DNA from: Moraxellaceae bacterium
Lineage (GTDB): Bacteria > Pseudomonadota > Gammaproteobacteria > Pseudomonadales > Moraxellaceae
Length of the DNA: 64,000 bases
Assembly (NCBI GenBank): GCA_020697295.1
Contig: JAJFBF010000010.1
Span: 78,182-142,181, forward strand
Reading direction: 5' to 3'
Both the position numbers and the translations under genes were made by a program. Shown piece by piece: positions 36,300 to 46,178 of this stretch. The notes beneath the pieces were generated by a model. The model saw only the letters and a program-made list of their open reading frames with translations, made no database searches and had not been told where the DNA came from. Position 1 is the stretch's first letter; each line of letters opens with the position of its first letter.

Positions 36300-37289
36300 A
36301 TGCACTTCTCCTCCGCGCATGAAGCCAGCCGCCTGCAGTTGAACGCGCAAGGCCAGCTCCGGCATTTCCTCACCACCGAAGGCCTTTCCCGCGCCCAGCT
36401 CACCGAGATCCTCGACACCGCCGAGGGCTTCATCGACCCGGTCAGCGGCGCCATCGTCAACCGGCCCCTGCTGGCCGGGCGCACGGTCATGAACCTCTTC
36501 TTCGAGGCCAGCACGCGCACGCGCACGACCTTCGAGGTCGCCGCCAAGCGCCTGTCCGCCGACGTGCTCAACATCGACATCTCCAAGAGCTCCACCAGCA
36601 AGGGTGAAACCCTGCGCGACATGCTGTGGAACCTGGAAGCCATGACTGCCGACATCTTCGTGGTGCGCCATGGCGACTCCGGTGCCGCGCACTTCATCGC
36701 CGGCCAGGTCACGCCGCAGGTGGCGGTGATCAATGCCGGCGACGGCCGCCATGCGCATCCCACCCAGGCCATGCTGGACATGCTCACCATCCGCCGTCAT
36801 GCGGGCGCTTTTGAAAACCTGGTCGTGGCCATCATTGGTGACATCCGGCACTCGCGCGTGGCGCGTTCGGAAATCCATGCCCTGCAAACTCTGGGCGCAA
36901 AGGAAATCCGCGTCATCGGGCCGCGCACCCTGCTGCCCAAGGGCTTCGAGCTGATGGGCGTGCAGCTTTGCGAGAACATGGAGACGGGCCTGCGTGACGT
37001 CGACGTGGCCATCGCCCTGCGCATCCAGAACGAGCGCATGGACTCGGCCCTGCTGCCGGGCGCGGAAGAATTTTATTCCCTCTACGGCCTCACGCGCGAC
37101 AAGCTGAAGCACGCCAAGCCGGACGTGTTCGTCATGCATCCGGGGCCCATCAATCGCGGCGTCGAAATTGAATCGGAAGTGGCCGACGGGGCGCAGTCGC
37201 TGATCCTCAAGCAGGTGAACTACGGCATCGCGGTGCGCATGGCGGTGCTCACGCTCGCCATGCAGGGCCAGCTGGCCGTCCGTGGGTGA
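36300..37289 (+). CDS. pyrB: Aspartate carbamoyltransferase catalytic subunit
   Basis: PyrB condenses carbamoyl phosphate and aspartate in pyrimidine synthesis. The 329-residue protein has the carbamoyl-phosphate site [12 protein letters not shown], the lysine loop [19 protein letters not shown] and the C-terminal [17 protein letters not shown] precedes the ATG. It is followed by an inactive dihydroorotase-like gene, which fits the Pseudomonas-type ATCase, a complex of six PyrB and six PyrC' chains. No pyrI-like regulatory subunit or pyrR attenuator protein is nearby. Confidence 0.96.
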   Translation: MHFSSAHEASRLQLNAQGQLRHFLTTEGLSRAQLTEILDTAEGFIDPVSGAIVNRPLLAGRTVMNLFFEASTRTRTTFEVAAKRLSADVLNIDISKSSTSKGETLRDMLWNLEAMTADIFVVRHGDSGAAHFIAGQVTPQVAVINAGDGRHAHPTQAMLDMLTIRRHAGAFENLVVAIIGDIRHSRVARSEIHALQTLGAKEIRVIGPRTLLPKGFELMGVQLCENMETGLRDVDVAIALRIQNERMDSALLPGAEEFYSLYGLTRDKLKHAKPDVFVMHPGPINRGVEIESEVADGAQSLILKQVNYGIAVRMAVLTLAMQGQLAVRG

Positions 37290-37454
37290 TCTGCGCCGGC
37301 GCACGGGCTGCTGCGCCTGACAGGCAGTAAGGGATGAACACCGACCCGTGATGCGGATCGGTGGCTGCAAGAGAACAAGCAAAAGCATCGGCGGGCCGCG
37401 ACGACAACAACGGTTCCGGCTACGCCGCCAGATGAATTGAATGACGGAGCGCCC

Positions 37455-38672
37455 ATGGCAGTTCGCATCGACAACGTCCGCCTGATCGATCCCGCCGACG
37501 GGCTCGACACCGTGACCAGCGTCCTGCTGATGAACGGCAACCTCGTTACCGGCAGCGCCAGCGTGCCGGCGGCGGAGGTCATTGATGGCCAGGGTCTGTG
37601 GCTGACACCCGCCTTCGTCGACCTGTGCGCACGCCTGCGCGAGCCCGGCAATCGCCTGCACGGCGGTGTCGCCAGCGAGACCCGTGCCGCGCGCGCCGGC
37701 GGCTTCCTGGATGTGGTGGTGCCCCCCGATACGCAGCCGGTGCTGGATTCCGGCGCCCTGATCACGCAATTGCTCGAGCGCGCGCAGCAGGCGGGGCATG
37801 CCCGCGTCCACGCCATCGGCGCCCTGACCAAGGGGCTCGAGGGCAAGGCGCTGTCGAATATGGCGCGCCTGATCAAGGCCGGCTGCGCTGGCGTGGGCAA
37901 TGCGCGCGCGCCCCTTGCCGGCGCCGACACCACGCTGCGCTGCCTGGAATATGCGGCCACGCTGGATATCACCGTGTTCTTTTCGCCCGAGGAGCCCAGC
38001 CTCGGGCGCGGCTGCGTGCACGATGGCTTCATGGCGGCTCGCCTCGGCCTGCCCGGCATTTCGCCGGCGGCGGAAACCATCGCGCTCGCCACGCAATTGC
38101 TGCTCGTGGAGCAGACCGGCGTGCGCGCACATTTTGGCCAGCTTTCCTGCCGCGGCTCCGTCGAGCTCATCCAGATCGCCAAGGACAAGGGCCTGCCGGT
38201 GACGGCCGATGTCGCCATGCATCACCTGCATCTCACCGATGCCGCCATCGACGGTTTCAACAGCATGGCGCATGTGCGACCGCCCCTGCGCAGCGACGAT
38301 GACCGCGCCGCCCTGCGCGAAGCCGTGAAGAGCGGCGTCATCGACGCCATCTGCTCCGACCACCAGCCCCTCGACGCCAGCGCCAAGCTCGCGCCTTTCC
38401 CCAGCACCGAGCCGGGCATGAGCACGCTCGAAACCGTGCTGCCGCTCGGCCTGCAGCTGGTGCGCGACGGCCTTTTCGACGAGACCGTGCTGCTGCGCGC
38501 GCTGACGCAGAAGCCCGCCGCCATCCTCGGTCTCGACCAGGCTTCTGGCTGGCTGCTCATCGACCCGGCGGCCCGCTGGACGGTGAGTGCCGAGTCGCTG
38601 TTGTCGCAGGGCAAGAATTCGCCCTGGCTCGGGCAGGTGCTGCAGGGCCGCGTGGAGCGTGTCTTCAGCTGA
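37455..38672 (+). CDS. Catalytically inactive dihydroorotase-like subunit of ATCase (PyrC')
   Basis: The 405-residue amidohydrolase-fold protein lacks the metal ligands of dihydroorotase: where active enzymes have VDLHVHLREPG it has VDLCARLREPG (residues 55-65), so both histidines are replaced by Cys58 and Arg60. A later SDHQPLDA keeps part of the normal motif. In Pseudomonas such a dead PyrC' is a structural partner needed for PyrB assembly, and its place directly after pyrB supports that role. A real dihydroorotase must be coded elsewhere. GGAG lies 5 bases before the ATG at 37455; an upstream TTG at 37437 is less likely. Confidence 0.92.
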   Translation: MAVRIDNVRLIDPADGLDTVTSVLLMNGNLVTGSASVPAAEVIDGQGLWLTPAFVDLCARLREPGNRLHGGVASETRAARAGGFLDVVVPPDTQPVLDSGALITQLLERAQQAGHARVHAIGALTKGLEGKALSNMARLIKAGCAGVGNARAPLAGADTTLRCLEYAATLDITVFFSPEEPSLGRGCVHDGFMAARLGLPGISPAAETIALATQLLLVEQTGVRAHFGQLSCRGSVELIQIAKDKGLPVTADVAMHHLHLTDAAIDGFNSMAHVRPPLRSDDDRAALREAVKSGVIDAICSDHQPLDASAKLAPFPSTEPGMSTLETVLPLGLQLVRDGLFDETVLLRALTQKPAAILGLDQASGWLLIDPAARWTVSAESLLSQGKNSPWLGQVLQGRVERVFS

Positions 38673-38795
38673 GTGTGTCCCGCACCCGGCGGCACACATG
38701 CGGCCCTCCGTGACCTTCCCGTCCGCCAGAGAGCGCCGCGCACTCTCCGGGGAAGCTCTCGGACAGAACTCTCCGGGAGTGCCCTTGCTGCCGCG

Positions 38796-39089
38796 TCAGG
38801 TCTTGCGGATGACTTGCGGCACCACCTCCTGCTCCAGCTTGTTCCAGTGGGGCTTGCGCGTGGCCGCCGCCGACTCGCCATTTTCATCGCCGCGCCAGAC
38901 GTGACCGCCGGCACAGGCCCGCGCCACCTCGTGGCAGGGGTCGTCGCGATGGAGCTCGAAAAAGGCGAGGTCGCGCGACACCAGGGCAATCTGGAAGGCT
39001 TGGCTGAGCTGGCGCAACGCCTCGCCTGCCGTCAGGCCGAGATAGCGGGATTCGGTGGCCAGCTGTTGCAGCGCTTCGTGACGGGTCAT
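38796..39089 (-). CDS. Small protein of unknown function (97 residues)
   Basis: A strong ribosome-binding site GGAGG lies 7 bases before the ATG, which supports a real gene. The product is acidic-helical at the N-terminus (HEALQQLATESRYLGLTAGE), has two cysteines (DDPCHEVARACAGG), and is basic at the C-terminus. There is no signal peptide or membrane segment. It is convergent with pyrC' and divergent from the RNA ligase gene. I do not recognise the family. Confidence 0.65.
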   Translation of the reverse strand: MTRHEALQQLATESRYLGLTAGEALRQLSQAFQIALVSRDLAFFELHRDDPCHEVARACAGGHVWRGDENGESAAATRKPHWNKLEQEVVPQVIRKT

Positions 39090-39313
39090 GGCGCATCCTC
39101 CGGAAATTGGCAGGGCAGGATCCAGTCCCTGAGCCTAGCAGCGGGGCAATGGCGCCGCGTGCCTTAGTGCCACGCGCCACAATCCCGCACCCGGAAAGTG
39201 TTTTTTTATCTAAGGGATCGATCGGCATCGGTCGTGCTGGTCTGGCCCCGTCATTTTCACCTGTAATGGCAGCTCGGCCTGTTCCCGGTCACGGCACACG
39301 CGAGGCAATCCCC

Positions 39314-39829
39314 ATGCGACTTTTCTTCGCTCTCTGGCCCGACGCTTCCACTCAGCTTGAATGGGAGCGTGCGGTGGCGCCATTGCAGGCCACCCTTGGC
39401 GGGCGGCGCATCCCCGCGGCCAACCTGCACCTGACGCTCGCCTTCCTGGGCGAGGTGCGGGGCGACCGCATGAACGAACTGCTGCGCCTGGGTGATGACC
39501 TCGACCGCAGCCCCGTCTTCCTGCGTCTTGACCGCATCGAGTACTGGAAAAAGCCCGGGCTGGCCTGCCTGCGGCCCACTGAGGTCCCGCTGGTGCTGGA
39601 GCGGTTGGCCGGGCAGCTGCAGACCGGTCTTTCGCTGGCCGGCTTTGCGGTCGAGCATCGCCATTTCAAGCCCCATGTGACGGTATCGCGCGACGTGCCC
39701 ATCGCCACGGCCAGCTTGCCGGTGTGGCCGGTCCTGGAGTGGTCGGCTCCGGTAATCGCGCTGGTGCGGTCGCGGCCGGGACCGGCGGGCGCCGACTATG
39801 CCGTGCTGCACGAGTGGCCCCTGGGCTGA
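39314..39829 (+). CDS. thpR: 2'-5' RNA ligase / RNA 2',3'-cyclic phosphodiesterase
   Basis: The 171-residue protein belongs to the 2H phosphoesterase superfamily. The two HxTx motifs are HLTLAFLG (about residue 38) and HFKPHVTVSR (about 118), and the start MRLFFALWPD is typical of LigT/ThpR. Such enzymes open 2',3'-cyclic phosphates and can join RNA through 2'-5' bonds; the natural substrate is unknown. The frame is open upstream, but the family N-terminus fixes the start at 39314. Confidence 0.93.
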   Translation: MRLFFALWPDASTQLEWERAVAPLQATLGGRRIPAANLHLTLAFLGEVRGDRMNELLRLGDDLDRSPVFLRLDRIEYWKKPGLACLRPTEVPLVLERLAGQLQTGLSLAGFAVEHRHFKPHVTVSRDVPIATASLPVWPVLEWSAPVIALVRSRPGPAGADYAVLHEWPLG

Positions 39830-39975
39830 GCCGTCGACGCCGGGGCTGACCGCTGTCGGATCGTCGGCACAGTCCGCCTCTGGTCCCTTCCGCCGCAGTG
39901 CGCTGACAGCCGGTGCTGACTTGGCGGGAGGCTTGGCTATAGTGGCGGGTCTGTTGATAAGGAAAGGACCCGCTC

Positions 39976-42636
39976 ATGGAGGGCGCTACCTCCCAGTCCC
40001 GGTGGCTGTTGCGTAATCTGGGTGTGACCGCCGCCTACCTGGTCACTGCGATCACGGCGCTGGAGTGCGCCGATCCCACCGTACCGGCCGCGGCAGTGTT
40101 CCCTTCTGCCGGCCTGGCCCTGGCGGTTGTGCTGGCCTGGGGCTGGCGTGTGCTGATCGGGATTGCCGCCGGTGCCATTCTGACCAACCTCTACGTCCTG
40201 AGCGCTCCGGGTGAATCGGTCAGCCTCATGCTCCTGGGCGCCCTGGGCGTCAGTGCAGGTTCGACGCTGCAAGCCTGGGTGGGCAGTCGACTATGCGAGC
40301 AATACGCGCGCGCACAGGTGCCCAATGGCAGCGGCTGGCATGAGCTTCGGCTCATGCTCCTGGGCGGCGTGCTGTCCTGCTCGATCGCCGCGGTGGGTGG
40401 CAATCTCGTGCACCTCGCGCTGGGCCGGATCGACCTTGCCGAAGTGCCCTTCAATCTCTGGACATGGTGGGTGGGCGACACCCTGGGCGTGGCAGTGTTC
40501 GCGCCCCTGGTCCTGCTCGGCTTGCAGCAGGCCGAGCGCCGCCCCGGGCAATGGTGGCGGGCCCTGATGGCGCCAGGTCTTGCCCTGATGGTGGTGATGC
40601 TGGCGTATACCCTGGTGAACATGCGTCAGGAAGCGAGGCTTGAGGCCGGCTTTCGCGAGCAGGCCCGCACCTTGGTCGAGCGCCTCAACCTGCGTATCGC
40701 AGGCCACTCCGAAACCCTTCGCTCCATTCGCCGTTTCTGGCAAAGCTCGCGAGAGGTCGATGCCCTCGAGTTCCATGAATTTGTCGGGGAGGCAGTGGCC
40801 CTCTACCCCGATATCCGCCTGCTGGGCTGGGCCCCTGTCGAGGAGGGCGTGCCGCGTTTGCGCTTCGTCGAGCCGGCCAGCTTCAGCGCACTCGAGGGCC
40901 GGCTTCTCGACGCTCAGCCGGCCTTGCGCGAAGCCATGGCCGAGGCGCGTGACAAGGGGCAGCTCGTGGCCGTTCGCGGGCTGGGCCTGCTGGGCGAACA
41001 AAGCCTGCGGTCCAGCAAGCTGATCATCGAGCCCATCTATGCAAACCGGGTGCCCCGGGGCAATCCCCAGGCACGCCGCGCTGCCTTCCTGGGCGTGGCC
41101 TTGCTCGCCTTCGACCTGCGTACGGAGGCCGCCCTCAGCCCTGCCGGGAGCAACCTGATGGTGCGCATCGAGGATCGCAGCGAGGCCCGGCCGGTGGTGC
41201 TGCATGCCAGTGCCGGCGAGGCCGACCGGCGGCCGCTGACGCTCACCACGCTTGTGCCGATCGGCCAGCGTCAGTGGACCGTGACTATCTCCACTCCCGC
41301 CGGCTACCGCGCCGCCAACCGCTCGCCGGAGCCAGGCCTGGTGCTGACGGCGCTGCTCTTCCTTGGCAGTGTGCTGCAGGCGCTGGCCCTGGTGTTGCGG
41401 CGTTCGCAGGCCTGGCAGCAACAGTCGGAACAGGCGGAGCTGGCCCGCAGCGAGGCCGAGCGCGAGGCGAAGGTCAAGGGCGCCTTCCTCGCGACCATGA
41501 GCCATGAGATCCGGACGCCCATGAATGGCGTGATCGGGATGACGCAGCTGCTCGCCGAGACCCGTCTTGATACCGAGCAGCAGCATTATGTGGGCACTAT
41601 TCGCCGCTCCTGCGAGGCCTTGCTGCGCATCCTCAATGACATTCTCGACTACTCCAAGATCGAGGCCGGCCGCCTGCAGATCGAGGCCGTGGATTTCGAT
41701 TTGCGTCAGCTGATGGAAGAGTGTTGTTCGCTGTTTTCGCCGCACTCGCGACAGAGCGGCATCCTGCTGGAGCTGGAACTTGCCGGAGATGTGCCCGCCA
41801 GCGTCAATGGCGACCCGGTGCGCATCCGCCAGGTGCTCATCAATCTGCTCGGCAATGCCTTCAAGTTTACGCGGCAAGGCAAAGTCGTGCTGCGCGTGCG
41901 CCACCAGCACCGCAGCAAGGATGGCGCCGCGGAAATCCGCTTCGAAGTCCAGGATACCGGAATCGGCATTGCCGATGTGCAGCGCGCCCGCCTGTTCGAG
42001 TCGTTCTCGCAAGGGGACTCGTCCATCACCCGCAAATATGGCGGCACCGGCCTCGGGCTGTCGATCTGCCGTCTGCTGGTCGATCTCATGGATGGTGAGA
42101 TTGGCGTGCACACGGTTTATGGCAAGGGCTCGATGTTCTGGTTCACGCTGCCGATGGCCTCGGCTGATGCCGGCACTGCCGAGCCGGCAAGTGCGGCGGC
42201 GAATGTATCGGTCCCGCTTTCGTCCGCAGGACTGCGCGTGCTGGTGGCCGAGGACAATCCGGTCAACCAGCAGGTCATCGCCGGCTTCCTGCGCCGCCAC
42301 GGCGTGACGCCGCGCCTGGTGGGCGACGGCGTGGAGGCCCTGCATGTGCTGACATCGGAGCGCCAGGTCTTCGATGCCGTGTTCATGGATTGCGAAATGC
42401 CGAACATGGACGGGTACACGGCGACCGAACGCATCCGCCAGTGGGAAGCGGCGGAAAACCGGGCGCCTGTGTTTATTTGCGGCGTCAGCGCGCATGTGAT
42501 CCGTGAATACCGCGAGCGGGCCCTTGCCATCGGCATGGATGACTTCATCGCCAAGCCGCTGCAACGCGACGAGCTCGAGCGCATTCTCGCCATTCTTCGT
42601 GCCCATCTCTTGCTGCCCGGGGTGGGCATGCCGTGA
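39976..42636 (+). CDS. Hybrid sensor histidine kinase with MASE1, CHASE and receiver domains
   Basis: The 886-residue protein begins with a MASE1-type membrane sensor of about eight helices (1-215). A periplasmic CHASE-type domain follows (about 220-445), then another membrane helix (about 454-475), a coiled-coil linker, HisKA with [11 protein letters not shown] (His510), a HATPase domain with DTGIGI and GGTGLGLS, and a C-terminal receiver with [12 protein letters not shown], phospho-acceptor Asp in [11 protein letters not shown] and the Lys of IAKPLQ. It is an unorthodox kinase that must pass phosphate on through a separate Hpt protein. No partner regulator is adjacent. CHASE domains bind small extracellular ligands; the ligand is unknown. 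Confidence 0.92.
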   Translation: MEGATSQSRWLLRNLGVTAAYLVTAITALECADPTVPAAAVFPSAGLALAVVLAWGWRVLIGIAAGAILTNLYVLSAPGESVSLMLLGALGVSAGSTLQAWVGSRLCEQYARAQVPNGSGWHELRLMLLGGVLSCSIAAVGGNLVHLALGRIDLAEVPFNLWTWWVGDTLGVAVFAPLVLLGLQQAERRPGQWWRALMAPGLALMVVMLAYTLVNMRQEARLEAGFREQARTLVERLNLRIAGHSETLRSIRRFWQSSREVDALEFHEFVGEAVALYPDIRLLGWAPVEEGVPRLRFVEPASFSALEGRLLDAQPALREAMAEARDKGQLVAVRGLGLLGEQSLRSSKLIIEPIYANRVPRGNPQARRAAFLGVALLAFDLRTEAALSPAGSNLMVRIEDRSEARPVVLHASAGEADRRPLTLTTLVPIGQRQWTVTISTPAGYRAANRSPEPGLVLTALLFLGSVLQALALVLRRSQAWQQQSEQAELARSEAEREAKVKGAFLATMSHEIRTPMNGVIGMTQLLAETRLDTEQQHYVGTIRRSCEALLRILNDILDYSKIEAGRLQIEAVDFDLRQLMEECCSLFSPHSRQSGILLELELAGDVPASVNGDPVRIRQVLINLLGNAFKFTRQGKVVLRVRHQHRSKDGAAEIRFEVQDTGIGIADVQRARLFESFSQGDSSITRKYGGTGLGLSICRLLVDLMDGEIGVHTVYGKGSMFWFTLPMASADAGTAEPASAAANVSVPLSSAGLRVLVAEDNPVNQQVIAGFLRRHGVTPRLVGDGVEALHVLTSERQVFDAVFMDCEMPNMDGYTATERIRQWEAAENRAPVFICGVSAHVIREYRERALAIGMDDFIAKPLQRDELERILAILRAHLLLPGVGMP

Positions 42637-42655
42637 TGCGGCCAAGCCGCAGGCT

Positions 42656-43741
42656 TCAGAACAGCGGAATCTGGTGACGGTCAAGCGCGCGTGAAGGAGG
42701 CTGGAAGAGGTCGCTGCGCAGGGGCGGGCGCTCCATGTCCAGGCCGAGGCGCTTTGTCGCGAGCCGGAAGCGCTGGCGCAGCAACTCCGCGAGCGTGCCC
42801 TCGCCGGTCATGCGCGCGCCGAAGCGCGGATCATTGTCACGGCCGCCGCGCATTTGCTGTACGGCCGCCATCACCCGGTCGGCGCGCAGCGGCAAGTGCT
42901 CCTGCAGCCAGTTCCGGAACAACTCCTTGACCTCATAGGGCAGGCGCAGCATCACATAGCCGGCCCACTCCGCACCGGCCGCCGCCACCTGCTCGAGAAT
43001 GACCTCCATCTCGTCGTCGTTCACGAAGGGCATGAGCGGCGCCACCATCGCCCCGACCGGCACGCCGGCCGCCCGCAGCTTCCGGATGGCCAGCAAGCGG
43101 CGGTGCGGCGCGCTTGCGCGGGGCTCGAGCAGTTGCGAGAGGCCGCCATCGAGGCTGGTCACCGAAACATAAACGCGCACGAGATTGAGCCGCGCCAGCT
43201 CACCGAGCAGATCGAGGTCGCGCAGCACGAGCGCGCTCTTGGTGATGACGGATACCGGGTGCCGCGTCTCCAGCATCACCTCGAGCAGCGAGCGGGTAAT
43301 TTTCAGCTCGCGTTCGATGGGCTGGTAGGCGTCGGTATTGGCGCCTATATGAATGCAGCTCACCACGTGCCGGGGCAGGGCCAGCTCGCGGCGGAGCAGT
43401 TCCGCGGCATTGGTCTTGGCGAACAGCTGGGTCTCGAAGTCGAGGCCGGGCGAGAGATCGAGATAGGCGTGGCTGGGGCGGGCGTAGCAATAAATACAGC
43501 CATGCTCGCAGCCTTGGTAGGGGTTGATCGAGAGCGTGAACGGAATGTCGGGCGACTCGTTGCGACTCAGGATGCTGCGGCTTTGCAGCGGCGTGACGGT
43601 GGTGGCCAGCGGCGGCAGCGGGTCGGGCGCCAGGGCCCAGCCATCGGGCTCCGCTTCGCTGCGGGTGCTGAAGAAGCGGTTGTCGGGATTGTAGCTGGCG
43701 CCACGGCCCTTGCGGACGGCGGGGCCGGGGGGCTTGGCCAT
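42656..43741 (-). CDS. Radical SAM protein (PA0069 family)
   Basis: The 361-residue protein has the radical SAM cluster motif C-x3-C-x2-C in GCEHGCIYCYARP (Cys78, Cys82, Cys85), preceded by the family-typical SRNESPDIPFTLSINPYQ. The middle barrel carries HIGANTDAYQP. No second cysteine cluster is obvious. The reaction is unknown; the group is loosely related to spore-photoproduct-lyase-like proteins. AGGAG 6 bases before the ATG at 43741 fixes the start, although the frame is open further upstream. It is convergent with the hybrid kinase, with 19 bp between stops. Confidence 0.88.
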   Translation of the reverse strand: MAKPPGPAVRKGRGASYNPDNRFFSTRSEAEPDGWALAPDPLPPLATTVTPLQSRSILSRNESPDIPFTLSINPYQGCEHGCIYCYARPSHAYLDLSPGLDFETQLFAKTNAAELLRRELALPRHVVSCIHIGANTDAYQPIERELKITRSLLEVMLETRHPVSVITKSALVLRDLDLLGELARLNLVRVYVSVTSLDGGLSQLLEPRASAPHRRLLAIRKLRAAGVPVGAMVAPLMPFVNDDEMEVILEQVAAAGAEWAGYVMLRLPYEVKELFRNWLQEHLPLRADRVMAAVQQMRGGRDNDPRFGARMTGEGTLAELLRQRFRLATKRLGLDMERPPLRSDLFQPPSRALDRHQIPLF

Positions 43742-43923
43742 GGCGGACTCCTGTTGCGCCAGAATACCCGTGAGCTGTACGGATGAACAGTATTGATGTG
43801 TGACAGCCGCGTCGCGAGGTGTCAATCCGCCTGGGGGGAGAGGGGCGGGGGCCACTTTTCCGCTAAGGTAAGGGCCGTCTGGCGGGAGCGGCCCGCCTGG
43901 CGTAGCTCCGGGGGAAAGGACGG

Positions 43924-44667
43924 ATGGGTCTGGAAGCGGTAGTGCTGCTGGCGTTGCTGATGTTCCTGGCGGCGCTGCTCTATGCCTCGGTGGGCCATGC
44001 CGGCGCTTCCGGCTACCTGGCGGCCATGGCGCTGTTTGGCCTGGCGCCACTGGTGATGAAGCCCTCCGCCCTGATGCTCAATGTCATCGTGGCCAGCATC
44101 GCCAGTGTGAAATTCCTGCGTGCCGGCTGCTTTTCGCCCGCGCTGTTCTGGCCCCTGGCGCTGGCGGCGGTGCCCATGGCCTACCTGGGTGGCCTGGTGA
44201 CGCTGCCGCCGGCCGCCTACAAGCCCATGCTGGGCGTCGTGCTGCTTTATTCCGCCTGGCGCTTCCTGGCGCGGCCGGTGACCGATCCCCTGCAGCCACA
44301 GCCGCCCGGCTTGCCCGGTCTGTTGCTGGCGGGGGCGGGCATCGGCCTGCTCTCCGGCCTGACTGGCGTCGGCGGCGGCATCTTCCTCTCGCCGCTGGCG
44401 CTTTTCCTGGGCTGGGGTCGGGTGCGTGACGTGTCGGGCGTCGCCGCGCTGTTCATCCTGGTGAATTCCCTGGCCGGTCTGGCCGGCTTCTTTACGCGCC
44501 ATGGCCTGGTGCTGCCGGAAGGCTTTCCGTTGTGGGCGGTGGCGGTGGTGGTGGGCGGCTGGCTGGGCGCCGAACTGGGCAGTCGCCGCCTGCCGGTCGG
44601 CGTGCTGCAGAAAGTGCTGGCGGCGGTGCTGGTGGTGGCCGGCGGCAAGATGTTGCTGACCCTGTAG
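43924..44667 (+). CDS. TauE/SafE family anion exporter or permease
   Basis: The 247-residue membrane protein has about eight helices in two related halves, with the TauE motifs VGHAGASGYLAAM in the first half and LLSGLTGVGGGIFLSP in the second. These proteins move sulfite, sulfonates or similar anions. AAAGGA precedes the ATG. It stands alone and is divergent from the radical SAM gene, so the substrate cannot be inferred. Confidence 0.88.
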   Translation: MGLEAVVLLALLMFLAALLYASVGHAGASGYLAAMALFGLAPLVMKPSALMLNVIVASIASVKFLRAGCFSPALFWPLALAAVPMAYLGGLVTLPPAAYKPMLGVVLLYSAWRFLARPVTDPLQPQPPGLPGLLLAGAGIGLLSGLTGVGGGIFLSPLALFLGWGRVRDVSGVAALFILVNSLAGLAGFFTRHGLVLPEGFPLWAVAVVVGGWLGAELGSRRLPVGVLQKVLAAVLVVAGGKMLLTL

Positions 44668-44678
44668 GCCGGCCTGTT

Positions 44679-44786
44679 CCACAGGGACTTCCTTCTCGGA
44701 CTTTGGCCCGACATCAGCCGGAAGAGTCGGGCCGAAGCCCGACCTTGATTGGGTGGCAGAGGCGGTTTGTCGGGCTGACGCCCGAC
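44679..44786. repeat. REP-like palindromes after the TauE-family gene
   Basis: Two copies of the palindrome family lie at 44726-44743 (centre GTCGGGCCGAAGCCCGAC) and 44769-44786 (centre GTCGGGCTGACGCCCGAC). Both keep perfect pairing although their loops differ, a sign of selection on the fold. CCACAGGGACTTCCTTC just before them is shared with the copy cluster at 2.85 kb. Confidence 0.75.
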
Positions 44787-44802
44787 CTGCAGATGAAATG
44801 GC

Positions 44803-44834
44803 AAAAAAAACGCCGGCAGCCGCCGGCGTTTTTT
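44803..44834. terminator. Bidirectional Rho-independent terminator
   Basis: AAAACGCCGGC-AGCC-GCCGGCGTTTT with long A and T runs, between the convergent TauE gene and pilU. Confidence 0.92.
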
Positions 44835-44867
44835 CACAGGAGGGCGCGGGCGCGCCCGGCCCCGGAC

Positions 44868-45989
44868 TCAGTCGTGCTGCTGCAGGGTCAGGCCGCGCGT
44901 GGCCTGGTCCAGGTAGCGCGAATCGGACTCGGCGCCGAGCTTGATCATGAGGCGCAGGTCGTTGGGCGCGTCGGCGTGCTTGAGCGCGTCCTCGTAGGTG
45001 ATCTCGCCGGCCGAGTAGAGATCGTAGAGGGCCTGGTCGAAAGTCTGCATGCCCACTTCGCGCGACTTCTTCATCAGCTCCTTCAGCATGTGCACTTCGC
45101 CCTTGCGCACGTGGTCGCCCACCAGCGGCGTATTGAGCAGGACCTCGATACAGGCGCGGCGCGCCTTGCCGTCCGGCGTCGGGATCAGCTGCTGCGCCAC
45201 GATGCCCTTCATGTTGAGCGACAGGTCCATGTAGAGCTGGTGGTGACGGTCGGCCGGGAAGAAGTGGATGACGCGGTCCAGCGCCTGGTTGGCATTGTTG
45301 GCGTGCAGGGTGGCCAGCACGAGGTGGCCGGTCTCGGCGAAGGCGATGGCGAAGTCCATGACTTCGCGCGAGCGGATTTCGCCGATCAGGATCACGTCCG
45401 GGGCCTGGCGCAGGGTGTTCTTCAGCGCGACCTCGAACGACTCGGTGTCAATCCCCACCTCGCGCTGCGTCACGATGCAGCCGTTGTGCTGGTGGATGAA
45501 CTCGATCGGATCCTCGATGGTGATGATGTGGCCGCGCGAGTTGGCGTTGCGGTGGCCGATCATGGCGGCGAGCGAGGTGGATTTGCCGGTACCGGTGCCG
45601 CCCACGAACATGATGATGCCGCGCTTGGTCATCGCCAGCTCCTTGACGATGGAGGGCAGCTTGAGCTCGTCCACGTTGGGAATATTGGTCTCGATGCGGC
45701 GCAGCACCATGCCGACCAGATTGCGCTGGTAGTAGGCCGACACACGGAAACGGCCGATGCCGCGCGCGGAAATGGCGAAATTGCATTCCTTGGTCTGCGC
45801 GAATTCCTTGCGCTGCCCCTCGGTCATCACGCCCAGCACGACCTCGCGCGTCATTTCCGGTGACAGCGGGGTCTTGGTGATGGGCATGACCTTGCCATTG
45901 AGCTTGATCGACGGCGGCACGCCGGCGGTGATGAACATGTCCGAGCCGCCTTTCTGCACCATGATCTTGAGCAGGTCTTCAAATTCCAT
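44868..45989 (-). CDS. pilU: Type IV pilus ATPase PilU
   Basis: PilU is the PilT-like retraction ATPase that aids pilus withdrawal. The 373-residue protein has an N-terminal PAS-like part starting MEFEDLLKIMVQKGGSDMFI, Walker A GGTGTGKSTSL, the Asp box ITIEDPIEFIH, the Walker B region DVILIGEIR and the His box ATLHANNANQALDR. The length and C-terminal extension fit PilU rather than PilT. GGAGG lies 8 bases before the ATG at 45989. It follows pilT by about 190 bp. Confidence 0.95.
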   Translation of the reverse strand: MEFEDLLKIMVQKGGSDMFITAGVPPSIKLNGKVMPITKTPLSPEMTREVVLGVMTEGQRKEFAQTKECNFAISARGIGRFRVSAYYQRNLVGMVLRRIETNIPNVDELKLPSIVKELAMTKRGIIMFVGGTGTGKSTSLAAMIGHRNANSRGHIITIEDPIEFIHQHNGCIVTQREVGIDTESFEVALKNTLRQAPDVILIGEIRSREVMDFAIAFAETGHLVLATLHANNANQALDRVIHFFPADRHHQLYMDLSLNMKGIVAQQLIPTPDGKARRACIEVLLNTPLVGDHVRKGEVHMLKELMKKSREVGMQTFDQALYDLYSAGEITYEDALKHADAPNDLRLMIKLGAESDSRYLDQATRGLTLQQHD

Positions 45990-46178
45990 CGTGTCACCCT
46001 CCGGCGGCACTGCTTTCACTGCGCAGTGGGCCTGGTCGTTTCGGTTGCGCAGCGGCCTTGCCAGGCCCTCTGCGGGCGGCGCCCATCGCGAGCGCCGGTA
46101 AGACAGAACCCGGCAGCGAGCCGGCATGTCACGGTTGTGGAGCGGCGACGCGGCCTCGGGCCGTGCGCCGCACCGGTG

